Assembly (NCBI GenBank): GCA_963942565.1 | Contig: OZ012698.1 | Coordinates: 27,846,113 to 27,910,112 of the forward strand | DNA: 64,000 nt | Source: Maea johnstoni | Lineage: Eukaryota > Annelida > Polychaeta > Spionida > Magelonidae | Direction of reading: 5' to 3' | Shown: positions 10,210 through 21,865 of the stretch, piece after piece | How the letters are laid out: every line of letters begins with the position of its first letter | How positions within the stretch are numbered: the first letter of the stretch is position 1 | The notes under the pieces: generated by a model | Seen by the model: only the letters and a program-made list of their open reading frames with translations | What the model was told of the DNA's origin: nothing | The model's database searches: none | Made by a program: the position numbers and the translations under genes

Positions 10210-11456
10210 CAGTGGGTTTGGTCTCCATGACGACCAGTAGTTTCAGGAATTTTCAAATCACCTTTGTAACACACATCTCTCTATTTTGCTTTTTTATTAA
10301 AGGTGATGCTTTTTCTCTTATGTATTGTAGAGGTAAGGCCGCCAGGTTTAATTCTGAGTTAAGAGCCTTCCCCATTTTTATGGAAGGGCAGTTCTGTGTC
10401 TGCACCTCAAATTAATTGTGAGTTTTTATGCACACATTTCTCGTATAGTTTTCTTAAGAAGGCGATTTCTGACCTGGAGTTTCTTGCTTCGCTCTTTTTC
10501 TTGTAATTGCGTCCTTCAGATTTAAAGCCGACCCAGAAACTCAGAATTAATTTGGAGGGGCCTTTTGGTCACAGCAGGACTTGGTTGTCAAAAGCAGAAG
10601 AAAGAAGAAATCCATGACTATAATGTTTCTGCTCGATTTGACTTTGATTCTACAAGTCCTACTGTAACCAAGTTATTGTTGTCAGTAGTGCCCTTGTCTC
10701 TCTGTTAATTTGTCTGTCTGTGAGTCTGTATGTATGTGTGTGCGTTTCTTATTTGTGCATCACTTTAATGTGTGAACTGTTCAGTAGCATTCCTGCCTCA
10801 ACTAATATACCAAGAATAGAACATAACAATAGCTTATTTTTGAAGGGAGGGGGGATGCAGCAGTCAGGGTCATGGTCAAAGGGTTATTTGTTTGTAAATG
10901 GAATTCAGAATTTCTCTTGTGACACATTTTTTGATGCTATATTTAGGCTAAATTGTGGCTTGCAAGGTTTAATTGGGGCAGGAAAGTGCAGTACCCGTCG
11001 AGAACCACCGCCTTTCCCCAGGTCACTGGCATCTTTGTCACATACTCTGGCTAAGATTAAAACTAAAGAGTGGTGAGAGACAGTGAACTGTCTGTGGCAA
11101 AGCTTTAGACCATGCAGCCATCAGGGCAGATCTGCACCCTAAATTTCATTCCGAACAAAATGATGGACCTTACACTGAAAATGAAATTCTTTATCCAAAT
11201 ATTTCCTTATTATTGCCAATTATATATCAAATTATGCTTGAGGATTTGCTTTCAATAAGGTCTTCTTTCCTCCTCAATTCAAATTCTATCTTCAAACTTC
11301 CTTAAAAACTTAGTGGGATGCTTTTTGCTCACATAAAGTTTCATTATTCTACTGGGAGGGGGGCGATTTTAATTACTCAAGTGAAATAGAAAATGATTGA
11401 GATGGGTGCAAATGCAGATTGTTGGATGTAGAGCATACCTTGTGGTTAAGCAGCAA

Positions 11457-11599
<143 letters not shown>

Positions 11600-12210
11600 C
11601 AAATTTACTATGATGTGATAATTGACCCTGCATGGCTGTTAATGTAAGAGAGAGAGGAGAGTGGCGCCACCTATATTTTGTTGTAGGCAACCCCTTGTTG
11701 TGAATGTACAGACTATGTAGGTTTTCAATGTTGTGTGATGATTATTTTCCCCTTGAGCATATCAGTGTATAGTTACAACGTTTGCTACTGAGGAGCTCTG
11801 CTATTTAGCATCATTTTTATTTGCTACGTGAAAGCAGTCAATTTTCAAAACGCCAAAATTGGAATAATAAAAATCCAGATTAATTAATATTGGACTTTAT
11901 ACTTTTACAACCCTCTCTCGTTGGCTATTACCTGTGTAGTTGGAGGTAATTCTTCATTTTATCATTTTGGTATATTTTCTCATGTGTTCTATTACAATTA
12001 ATTTGTACCATTAGTGTGCGATACCTTTTAGTCTATGGACAACTTTGTTATCAATGTTTCCTGCTTATTCCTGCAGTATCATTGTGATCATTGCTTTTAA
12101 TTTATCAAATTCATTCCCCGAAATTTCAATGTGTAATTCTCTTCAGTGTTTTAACTGTTCCTAAAAGTGGAGTCATTCCTACCATCCACATCATATGGAT
12201 CCTGAGTCTT

Positions 12211-12274
12211 ATTTGCATACTAGATCTAACATGCCTAATTTGCATATTAGATATCATCAGAATGTAATTTGCAT
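12211..12274. promoter_or_regulatory. Three ATTTGCAT octamers spaced 27-29 bp
   Basis: ATTTGCAT occurs at 12211-12218, 12238-12245 and 12267-12274. The last two are extended to AATTTGCATATTA. This is the POU octamer (reverse of ATGCAAAT). The regular spacing may reflect either a short tandem repeat or a homotypic site cluster. Confidence 0.35.
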
Positions 12275-13108
12275 ATTACATCTTTAAAAGATAATGGATA
12301 TCTTTTGTTTTTATGATATTCCATCTTACCAGCGATCTTTAAGGCTTTTATAGATGCGTGTACCTCTTACATTTGCAAAAGACTTACATTTCAATTCGAT
12401 CAATTTGAAATATTGAAAATAAAAAGCATAGTAGCATATTGTTTCCATACTGATTGCTTTACCCAATAGAGAAATGATTCCTTGTGTCTTAGACTTGATT
12501 TCTGTTGCGTCTTTTATTTATTGGCATTTTTTCATATTCCTCTAATTAAGGAATGGACTTATAGCAAGTGTTAAAAGTACATGTTTTGTCAATGTTTTGT
12601 TTTGAATAATTGCAACTTGCATATCATCCATTGTTTTTAGGTTCAACCTGGTTTCCATGTTGTGCATCACATGGTTGTCATGGAAGTCCTGATATCACCA
12701 TAGCAACAAATTTCCAAGTCTTTAGATTTTCTAAAAGTAAATCCAAATATTAGGAAGTCACTTACGAAATATTCCATTTCATCAAGAATTCAGAAATATG
12801 TTGCTATGGTGACCAGCTTGTTTTTTTCTCTCCAAGGACAACAGCTCTTCATTAAGTATCTGATTGGATATCTGGTCTCAGCCTCCAACCAATGAAAACA
12901 TGGCTTTTTCTTATGGGTCTGGAAATGTTTTGCACATGATGTTAATTTGGGAAAAAGTTAGATCTGCTGATATATTTGAGAAAGAAAGATTAACATTGAA
13001 TTTCTATGAATATTTTTATGCTAAATACTCTCCAGGCTTGGAAGTTGGGACCAGTGTCCACGGCACTTAAAAGACAATTTTTCAATTATTTCCCTTTTAC
13101 CTCTTCAG

Positions 13109-13269
13109 GGCTACTACAAAGACACAGTAGAATTCTATTTTGATTCAAGGAACGAGTGTAAAAACTTTTGGAAGAAATGCATTGAGCATCATGCATTCTT
13201 TCGATGCCATGCGGTCAAGCGGCTACCTAGGAATAAGACTCGCGTGGTCAGTCGAGGATCCTCTTTTAG
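13109..13269 (+). CDS. FARP1/2: FARP-like protein, end of FERM F3 lobe
   Basis: This 161-nt exon encodes residues 232-284 and two bases of Arg285. It starts GYYKDTVEFYFDSRNECKNF and continues WKKCIEHHAFFRCH, then VVSRGSSF. The C.(N/S)FWK.C(I/V)EHH.FFR motif is the last F3 helix of FERM proteins, and SRGSSFR(Y/F)SG is shared with FARP1/FARP2. Acceptor TTTTACCTCTTCAG, donor TTTTAG|GTAAGA. Together with the preceding 52 codons it closes the FERM domain at roughly residue 275. Confidence 0.96.
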
Positions 13270-13691
13270 GTAAGACTTGGGACGCTTGCTTTATTATTTT
13301 TATTAAAAGAATGAAAAATTAAAAGAGTCCCAAAAACATTGAATTAAAAAACAACAACTAATTATTAAAGAAAGAAATAAAAATTAATTTAAAAATGCAA
13401 ACAAACCTAAGAGAACATCCAACCAGTTGAGACGCCGTAAACATCTCTCTTGTTTAAAAAAAAAGTGTTTTAAAGTAAGAGGTTTATTATTTGGAGGATT
13501 TTTTCCCCAAAACAAAAAGGAAAATGACATTATAGATTGGAATCACCTATTTAAAGTGAGAGCAAAATTTTAGCGCAATAGGTTTGTTATTTAGAGGATT
13601 TACCCAAAAACAAAGAATAAATTACATTTTGCAATAGAAATCCCATTTTTTGAATAAGAATTCAACATGTCTCTATTGTTGTCCATTGCAG
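13270..13691 (+). other. Intron after exon 7
   Basis: A 422-nt AT-rich intron. Two related stretches recur inside it: AGAGGTTTATTATTTGGAGGATTTT at about 13479 and ATAGGTTTGTTATTTAGAGGATTT at about 13579, a diverged duplication of about 100 bp. Otherwise it is featureless. Confidence 0.8.
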
Positions 13692-13766
13692 GTATAGTGG
13701 AAAGACACAGAAGCAGTTAGTAGAATATGTCCGAGACAATTACGTCAAGCGACCACCCTTCGAAAG
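13692..13766 (+). CDS. FARP1/2: FARP-like protein, FERM-adjacent (FA) segment
   Basis: This 75-nt exon completes Arg285 and encodes residues 286-309 with two bases of Arg310: YSGKTQKQLVEYVRDNY, then KRPPFE. It corresponds to FARP1 RFSGRTQKQVLDYVKEGG...FERKHS, the FERM-adjacent segment. In band 4.1 proteins this region is a common site of phosphorylation control. Acceptor CCATTGCAG, donor GAAAG|GTAAGC; entry and exit phases match exons 7 and 9. Confidence 0.95.
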
Positions 13767-13805
13767 GTAAGCATTTCTAAACCTCCAAAAACCCTCATCA
13801 TTTAA

Positions 13806-14008
13806 CCTTTATGCTGCTAGAGGCTAATTTGGCCAAAACAAAATGATGCAAAACACCTGGAAAAATGACCGAAACCCTGGCACATGGGTACTCATCTGAC
13901 AGTACTCGGCGAGAGGTTACCAAAAATACCTACATTACGGTTTAGATGGTTTTCAAAAATCTTTGCATCATTGTGGTTTTGATGAAAGTAGCCTCAGCAT
14001 TAGAAGGG
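13806..14008 (-). mobile_element. MITE family B, complete copy with TTAA flanks
   Basis: A 203-bp element lies between TTAA (13802-13805) and TTAA (14009-14012). Reversed, it reads CCCTTCTAATGCTGAGGCTA, then AAACC and GTACCCATGTGCCAGGGTTT, ending ...CATAAAGG. It is the best-bounded family-B copy and defines the TTAA target duplication. It lies 39 bp after an exon donor. Confidence 0.8.
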
Positions 14009-14079
14009 TTAATGATAACACTGTCACATAGGTTTGTGAATGTCCTTATAAGGTAAGGTGACTTGTATGAAGAACTCTA

Positions 14080-14400
14080 ACCCCACCGCTACCCCCAACC
14101 CTGCCTGGTGCCCGCCTTTCAACCCCTATACCCCAGTGCCACCCTTCACCCCATTTGTCCTGCACCACCCCTCAACCCATTATACCTGTGTACCCTAACC
14201 CTGCCTGGTGCCTGCTTTTCAACCCCTTGTATCCCAGTGCCACCTTTCGCCCCATTTGTCCTGTGCCACCCCTCAACCCCTTCTCTTATACCCCTGTGCC
14301 ACCCTTACACTCCTGTGACCTGTACCACCCCTCAACCCCTTATACTCCTTTGGAACCCTTGTACCCCTACCCCTGTTCAACCCTTCAACCCTTTTTCAAT
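14080..14400. repeat. C-rich minisatellite, period about 100 bp plus shorter units
   Basis: CTGCCTGGTGCC at 14101 recurs at 14201, CCCATTTGTCCTG recurs at about 14151 and 14253, and CCACCCCTCAACCC recurs several times. It is strongly strand-asymmetric with C on the sense strand. Pro-rich reading frames here are artefacts. Confidence 0.85.
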
Positions 14401-15639
14401 AACATCTAGTTCCAACTGTTTTTACAGTATGACCTACTTATGGAAACCCCCTGTAAAGACAGACCACTGTACTATCTAAAATATAATGATGATCATTACC
14501 ATTATAAGGAGTTATTAAATCCTGTATTTTTTTTCAAGATTCAGTTTTTTGGAAAGAATAGCTATATACCAGTTTGTGTATTGTTTATTTATTATATTAG
14601 GAATATTCAGCAATTTTTTTTTACTTTCATAACTTTAAAAAGAACCTAATTAGTTTTCTTCTTAAACGTGTAGACCAATTCTAAGTATCAATTAAAATTA
14701 AGTTTCACCTTTTCAAGATTTCCTTCATAAGTTGATGGGAATTAAAATATTTGGTATGGACAGTGGCAAACGTGTCATCTGCAATATCAGAGAGTGGTTT
14801 ATCTGATTTTGACCTTTGTTAGTCCCGACTAACAGCTTTGTGTTATTTTTGTTTTGCCTTCTTATGGATTTCCAGAAAGTAAGCTGCATGATTTTACGCT
14901 TTTCTTGTTCAGTGTTGTGGACAATGTATGTATAGTACATGAGCTTGGTGTTGGTCAGTGAATAGCATTAGTGTATATTATAGTGTGGCTACAACTCAGT
15001 AGGTGGCAGCACCTATCACTCTTTCACCAGAGAATTTTTTGATGTCGTAATAAGTGCAGAATGTCGTAGCCACATATATAAGTTCACTATTTGGTCTACC
15101 GTAACCAATCAATGAAGTAGTCACAATCTTATATCTGATCTTTAAGTAGATGCAAAATAAACAATGTTATTGTATGTATAGATACATAATTAGGCGATGA
15201 TGATATTTCAAAAGTAGAAGAAAACGAACAACATAATAATTATGACCATCAAGTTTGATATGATTTTAAGCACAATAACTAACAATGATAATATCTTAAA
15301 AGTAAACAAAAATAATGATAAATATGATAATCAAGTTTGATATATGTTTAACTGCTACACTGTGATTACATGAACTCTTAATTTGTAATTGACCCATTTC
15401 AAAGTGTCTATGCCACAACCATTTCAAAATTTCTATTTGTTATAATGAATAGATAGCATGTTCTTAAAATCAAAAAACCTTTATGTTAATATTGATGTAA
15501 ATAACATGTAATTAATTTTAAAAGCTTTATATGTGAGGGTGTCAACATTGCCTGTAAGAACTATTTCATTTGCCAGTTAAATTGAATAGATGCTCAGCTA
15601 TTTTATTTGCCAGTTAGGCCACTCCAATTTGATTGCTTG

Positions 15640-16050
15640 TCTTACGAGCTCCGGCGACAGGAAATGAGCCATTTTGAAAAAAAAAAAAAGTAGAAAAATA
15701 CAGATGTTTAGTGTCTGCTGACTAGGACTGGTAGCTAATGTTTCCATCAGCCCATTCTTTCTGTGATCTTCTCAATACTATAGTCGGAGAATGAATGGTA
15801 CTCCCCTCCCACTTGATAAGTCGTAAAACTCCCATTAGACTTCTCTTGAGAAGCGGGGCAGGGAGCTGTGAATCTGACCCAGATTGTTTGTTATGCGGGT
15901 TCATATCAAAGATCAGCCGGCCTATTACCGACAGGCAATTAATGGGCTTCACTCACGGGGAATGGTTTTGTGAAAATGAACGCTCTCTTTGTCTGTACAC
16001 GTGCTGTCAGCTGTGGCCGATACACGATAGCAAGTTCTTCATTCATACAT
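15640..16050. other. GC-richer, non-repetitive intronic block
   Basis: This block stands out from the AT-rich intron by balanced composition and lack of repeats. It includes CATTAATTGCCTGTCGGTAA on the minus strand (15930-15949), CACGTGCTGTCAGCTG (15999-16014) and TCAAAGATCAGCCGGCC (15906-15922). It has no long open frame with splice support. Cis-regulatory function is a guess based on composition only. Confidence 0.3.
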
Positions 16051-18990
16051 GTGTATGCATGTGAAGGTAACAATAAAATATATATATATATATCAATAGA
16101 GGGAGCCCCTACTTAGATCTTAGTATTGTTTAAATGAAGAATAATTTTGTCAGTTTTCATTGCATTCATACTCCTACACTTATTAATGCATAGTAGTAAC
16201 ATAGCCATAAGATGATAGAATTTTGCCCTAAGAATATGAAAATAAAAATACTTTGCCAATGGATTTACATCCCCCTAGCCTGAAGGGTGGGAAATATACA
16301 TCATCAAATCTGAGGCTCTGCTACAGCATTGATACATTCCTGTAGCAGTGTAGTTGATTAAATCACCCTCATGAAATAACTTGTATGACTTATGATGATG
16401 ACTACAGCTGGTATTCATGATACACAGGTCATTATTTAAAAGTTTATAGTGTATTTCATCCAAAATACTTAGTCCTTACAATGAATATTTTAAAAGCTTT
16501 TTTTTGAGTCTGACAGAAAATTTCTAAACCACTTTCGTCGGTAACCTTGACACCAAAATTGACTTCTTTTTTTTTTTTTTTTTTTGGAGTCTGACAGGTT
16601 TTTTTTTCCAAAAAAGCTTGTAAGACAAGTAATTAAATTGGAGTGGTCTTATATAGACTTTCTGCTATTTTATTTGTTAAAGCAAATGTCTCTAGAGTAT
16701 TGTGTTGTATGGTGATTGTGTTGTGTATATGTTTATTTATTGTATGGCAAACTAAGCTATATGAAAGAAAAATCTAGTGTCTGAGTATGAAATGTAGTAT
16801 TTTCAACAAAAATGTTTAGAGTGGCACTTAAGTAACAACATCTTTAATTCCTCTCAGGAAACTGCTGGTTTGACATTTCAATATAAATCTTCTGATGCCT
16901 TATTTAGAAATATTTTGATCAAGTTTTCAGGATATTTTGTACCATGGTATTTGCTGACATGTTGAAAAATGAATAAAAAAAATTAAAGAAATTATCCAAA
17001 AAAAAAAAAAGTTGTTTTCATGATATTTTGATCCAAGTATTTCTTTGGTGATGTTGATCCAGAGTGCCACTCTAAGGGAAGTTAGGATTTTTTCTCTCTG
17101 AATAAAGCTGAGGTGTCCTTTGAATAAAGACGAGGTTTCCGTCGTCAAGTTACTCAGTAAAGATTTAATGGTGTTTTCTGCTAGAAACTCAAGTACTTAT
17201 CGAAGGAGCACAGCGATTGAGTTCTGGAAACGGTGAGAGGGCTACAGGAGCTTTTTCTTTGAGAGTTTTACCAAATCTGCTACAATGCATCTTTTATTTG
17301 GGATAAGTTTCCCACCATCATTATCCCACCCTATTATGACCAAATCTATACGCCCGTTTTTTGATGGAACATTCACTTTTTTCGCTGCACAATTATATAC
17401 CAAACAGTGTGAATGGTTGTTCAAAATCACATAAAAACATTCTGCACCCACCTCTTCTTCGTAATGTAATTTTCATCTAAATATTTGGTGATAGGGTTTT
17501 TTCTTCCCAAGTCCAAGTTCCTAAAATCCTTCTACAAATACCAGGAAACTTATCCCTACGGCCCAAGGTGACTTGAATAATTCTTGAAAATGAAAAATAA
17601 TATAAGATGACCCAGGACACAACATCATTAAGATGTTGCTGAAAATAAGCAATACCATAAATTCTCGGTAATTTGGGACACATATTTATAAATTACTATT
17701 TTTATGGGTTTAGTGTGGCTCATGTTCAGCATATTTTGCAAAATGGAGACAAGGGATGGATCGAGGGTGGCATAGATTTCCTAATAATAATTTTGCAAAA
17801 TAATTATAATGCCAATATTCTGATAACTATTTATCTAAACCTGCTAGCATTCTGGACCAGTTGCTTTATAGATGTGTGGCATTACGAGGTGTTGCCTATG
17901 GTTGCTTTGTGACCTTTTTGGGAGACCTTACGCGACCTTTGCGTAACAACATGTGCTGGGTTGCTTTGGGATCATAGTTGTAACTCCTTCGAGTAAACTG
18001 AAAACCATCTCAATATATCTTTTTGTTCCATATTTTTTCATTGAAGCCAGGTCGAAATTCTGACTTCAAAATCTTCCTTCTTGTTCACATTTTATCAGCT
18101 CTATACACTACTACCGCCAACACACACTTTCTTGCAAAATACACTCATTCCTGTGCTTATAGAGATACCTTGGACAATTTCTCATTTTAAAGCATGGTTT
18201 TGGACACCTTTTTGAAATTTTCTCTCATTTTTTCTACATCACGGAAATGCTTAAAATGACCTGGTGAGATATTTGATGACATCATTAAAACAAATGATAA
18301 AAAGACAAATTTTGTTGTGTTTGAGAATTTCTAGTTTTAAGGTTTAATCCAACTTGTTGGTAAAACCTATCGCCGTTACTTGTTATGTATTCTAAATACT
18401 CAAAAAGCACTTGATGAAATATTTGAAAACAACAAAGAAACAAAAAATTGTTAGAACTTGAATTCTTTATGTTGAATTTCTGTCTTTTTTCTCTTGTAAT
18501 TCTTGATGTAACTGAAATCTCCTCAACTTCTGTATAATCAGGATTTAGACTAGATTGGTAGGGAAATGGACTATGTGCAAAATTTTAGGATCCAAGTGAA
18601 AATTTTAGTCATGATGTCCTAGGGATTAATTAAGTGCTAGGGGTTAATCAGCCTTTGGATTTAAGATATTTTAATATGAACTCGTGTGTGTCTCATTTTT
18701 TTGTTGAAATATGTTTATACGTTTGATTGTAAGGAATGATCTGATATATGGATGTATCTCATTTTTTGGCAAAAAATGAATACTAAAAGTTTTCCTTTGC
18801 AGAACCTTCAAAATACATATTTCTCATAATGATGTGGGTTTCTTATTTTTTTGTTGTATATATTGTTTTATGTATTATTTGTTATATATATTATTATCGA
18901 TATATCTTACTTTTTCATATCATGAAGCTTGCCTTGCCAGTCTCTCCTCTGATAATCGCCAAAAACTTAGTCTTTTGTTTTCCTTTTCAG

Positions 18991-21833
18991 AACGTTCAGC
19001 ACCCGCACGGTGTCGTCTCGCAGCTACGGTGCCACGTCAAAAACGAGCACGCTCAACTCGACGGACCTGCTGATGGGTCACGCCACCTACAACAGCACCT
19101 CGAGCGGCTCGCACGTGCTGGAGATGTCGCGCGACGCCGTCATGTCCTCCACCCGTGTCGAGAAGGCCGAGGTCCACGACGACAGCTCGCAGTCCGGCAG
19201 CCGCTCCCTCTCGCCAAAGAAAGACCTCGGGCCCTCTGGTGACGAGGCGGAGAACTACCCGGAAGACAACGACGTGCAGGGCCGCAGCGAGGATGAGGAG
19301 GAGGAAGAGGAGGAGGAGGCGCATGCAAGGTTTGACATGCCCGATAAAGGTGCTCACGATGACTTTGTTATTCCGTATAATGTCAGTAAGAATGTCACTA
19401 CCCAGTCAGCCAATCAAAATGCAAATGACAATGATGTTGATGATGATGATGATAATGTATCCCAGAAGTCTGAGTTTTCAGATGAGGAGGAGGAAGAGGA
19501 GGAGGAGGATCGTGTTCCGATCCGACCTGCTTTTATGGGGAATGGGGTGGTGGTCCGTGACCGTGTAGATGTATCGTATGATGAGTCTGTAAGGAATGAG
19601 TGTGTTGACGATCAGCGTTTTAACGACAATAATATAGATGGCGCTGCTGCTGCTGAGGTAGAGGTAGATGTTGCGCAGGGTTTGTTATTAGAGGATCGGC
19701 TAGCTACTGCGGCGAGCAGCTCAGCAAGCAGCAGCTCGGTGTCGAGCTACGAGCACCCGGACAACGCGGCGTTGTCGGGCACGGTGCTGCACATCGACGA
19801 GGAGCAGCTGCTTGCGGAGCTGCGTCACGAGCAGGAGCAGGAGCGTCTCCGGGAGGAGGAGGAGCGCGAGCGATGGGCCGCCGAGCTCGCTTCCATCGAG
19901 CGCGGGATGAGCAGTCAGGAGTATCTCGACGAGGACGAGGGAGAGTACGACTCAGTCGCGGCTGAGCGTGTCCGAATGATGTCCGAGGATGATTATGACG
20001 ATGATCATGATAATGATGATGATGAGGTTATTGTAGTTGTTAAAGATGAGGAAGCTGAAAAGGAGGAGGAGGAGGTAGAAAAGATCACCATGCCCCCTGT
20101 AATAAATATTGTCACCCCCTCCCCCTCTGAGAACAGTGAAGAATCCCCCAGTATCGGTCAAGAGAAATCTCCTGAGAATGAGGAGGAAAAACTCATAGAA
20201 AAACTAGAGAACGATATTGAAGAGTCTGAACCTCCTTTACAAGAAAACTCTACCAACGAAAATATTGATTTCAAACCTCCAGTGCAGGAAACAGTGGTTG
20301 TTCAGAAATTACAGGAGAGTGAAGTTGTTACAAAAAAGCTAGAAGCTTGTGAAAAAGAGGGTGTCATATTAGATGAAGGGGAATCTTTACAAAAAGAGGT
20401 AGAAAAAGAGGTAGGTTATATAAGTAGCGAGGGGGAAGGGGAGAGCTCTTCAGAGGAAGAGGAAGAAAGGGATGGTCAGGTAGAGGAAGAGATTCCATAT
20501 TATTTGCACCGTATTGAGGTTGATAGTCACATGAGTAGCACTCGCCCGCCCGTTCAGTTCACCACCTTCAAAGATCCCTCCCCAACCCAAACACTCGCAC
20601 AGCAAAAATCACCCATGCAACAAACCAATAAACCAGTATTTGACGTGAAAGAGATGAAAAGGGTTTCACTGGAAAAGCTCAAAACAGACCTGAAAAATCC
20701 TAATCCGCCAAGTAAGAGTCCCACCAGTAAATCCCCTAAGTCACCACGCCCTGTTGATTTTGTTCACTTTTACAAACTGCCGCCGGCTAACAGCTTTTCT
20801 AGTGCAGACGACTCGCTCAGCCCCTCGCTAGAAAAGGAGATATTCGCTCACCTTCGTAATCGGCATGAGCACACAGAAGTCACCAATGAAAAAACGGAGG
20901 CGGCGCCGGAAGGTAAAGAATTGAGCAAGGAACCAGAACAAAGAAAGGATCTGGAAGAATTGAGTAAGGAACCAGAAAAAGTTGAAACGAAAGAACCAAT
21001 AAAGGAATCCGAAAGTATTGAGTATGAAAAAGAACTGATAAAGACATTGGAAGAGTTTGAGCACAATAAAGAATTGAGTAGGGAACCAGTAAAGGTTTTC
21101 GGGGAACTGGAAGTTTTGTCTACACCAGAAAAAGGGGTGGCAGTGGAAATACCGAGCAAGGATTCTGAAAAAGGAACGGAAGGAGATCAACAGGTAAAAA
21201 CACAAGAAGAAAAGGAAAGTGACGACGAAGAAGTTGAGGAAACTGAAGAAGAGGAGGAAGATGATGATGAGGAAGAAAAAGTAGAAGAAACTTTTGATTG
21301 GACACAAAGTCCCCTTGTGTCGATGGTGGAGGACAGCAAGAAAGATGAGCCGCACAAAAGTCCGGAAATTAAACTTGTAGCCGAAACCGTCATTGTTGAG
21401 CAATGTGTAAAAGAGTCACAAGTCTTTGTTGCTCCATCACATACAGAGCAGAACACACCACAGAAAGAGGTAGAGAGTCCAAAAGACGTTGAAAGTCCAA
21501 AATATGTTGAAAGTCCAAAAGAAATTGATATGCCACCTAAAGTTTTTGAAATGCCACCCAGAGTTGTTGAGTTGCCGCACATAGAAATCCGACGGAAATA
21601 TCCCATTAAAAAGAACGAGAAGGGAGGCAGTCCAACAAAAGAAAGGAGGCTAAGCATCAGTAGTAGCGAGGACTCCTCAGAGGGGATGATTAAGGAGGAT
21701 TTGCCGACTTTACGGAGTCGGACGGCACCTCGGGCTGAGATGGAGGACCTTAATTCATCTTCTGAATACAGCAGCAGCTCTTCAAGTGATGAAGAACAAA
21801 AATCACAGCCGCAACCACAACAACAACAACAGC

Positions 21834-21865
<32 letters not shown>

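Larger units (their letters stand above)
13767..18990 (+). other. Intron between exon 8 and the giant exon
   Basis: A 5.2-kb intron. It contains a complete family-B MITE (13806-14008), a C-rich minisatellite (14080-14400), a unique GC-richer block (15640-16050) and long AT-rich stretches (16050-18990) in which I see no gene or repeat family. The acceptor is strong (TTTTGTTTTCCTTTTCAG). Confidence 0.8.
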
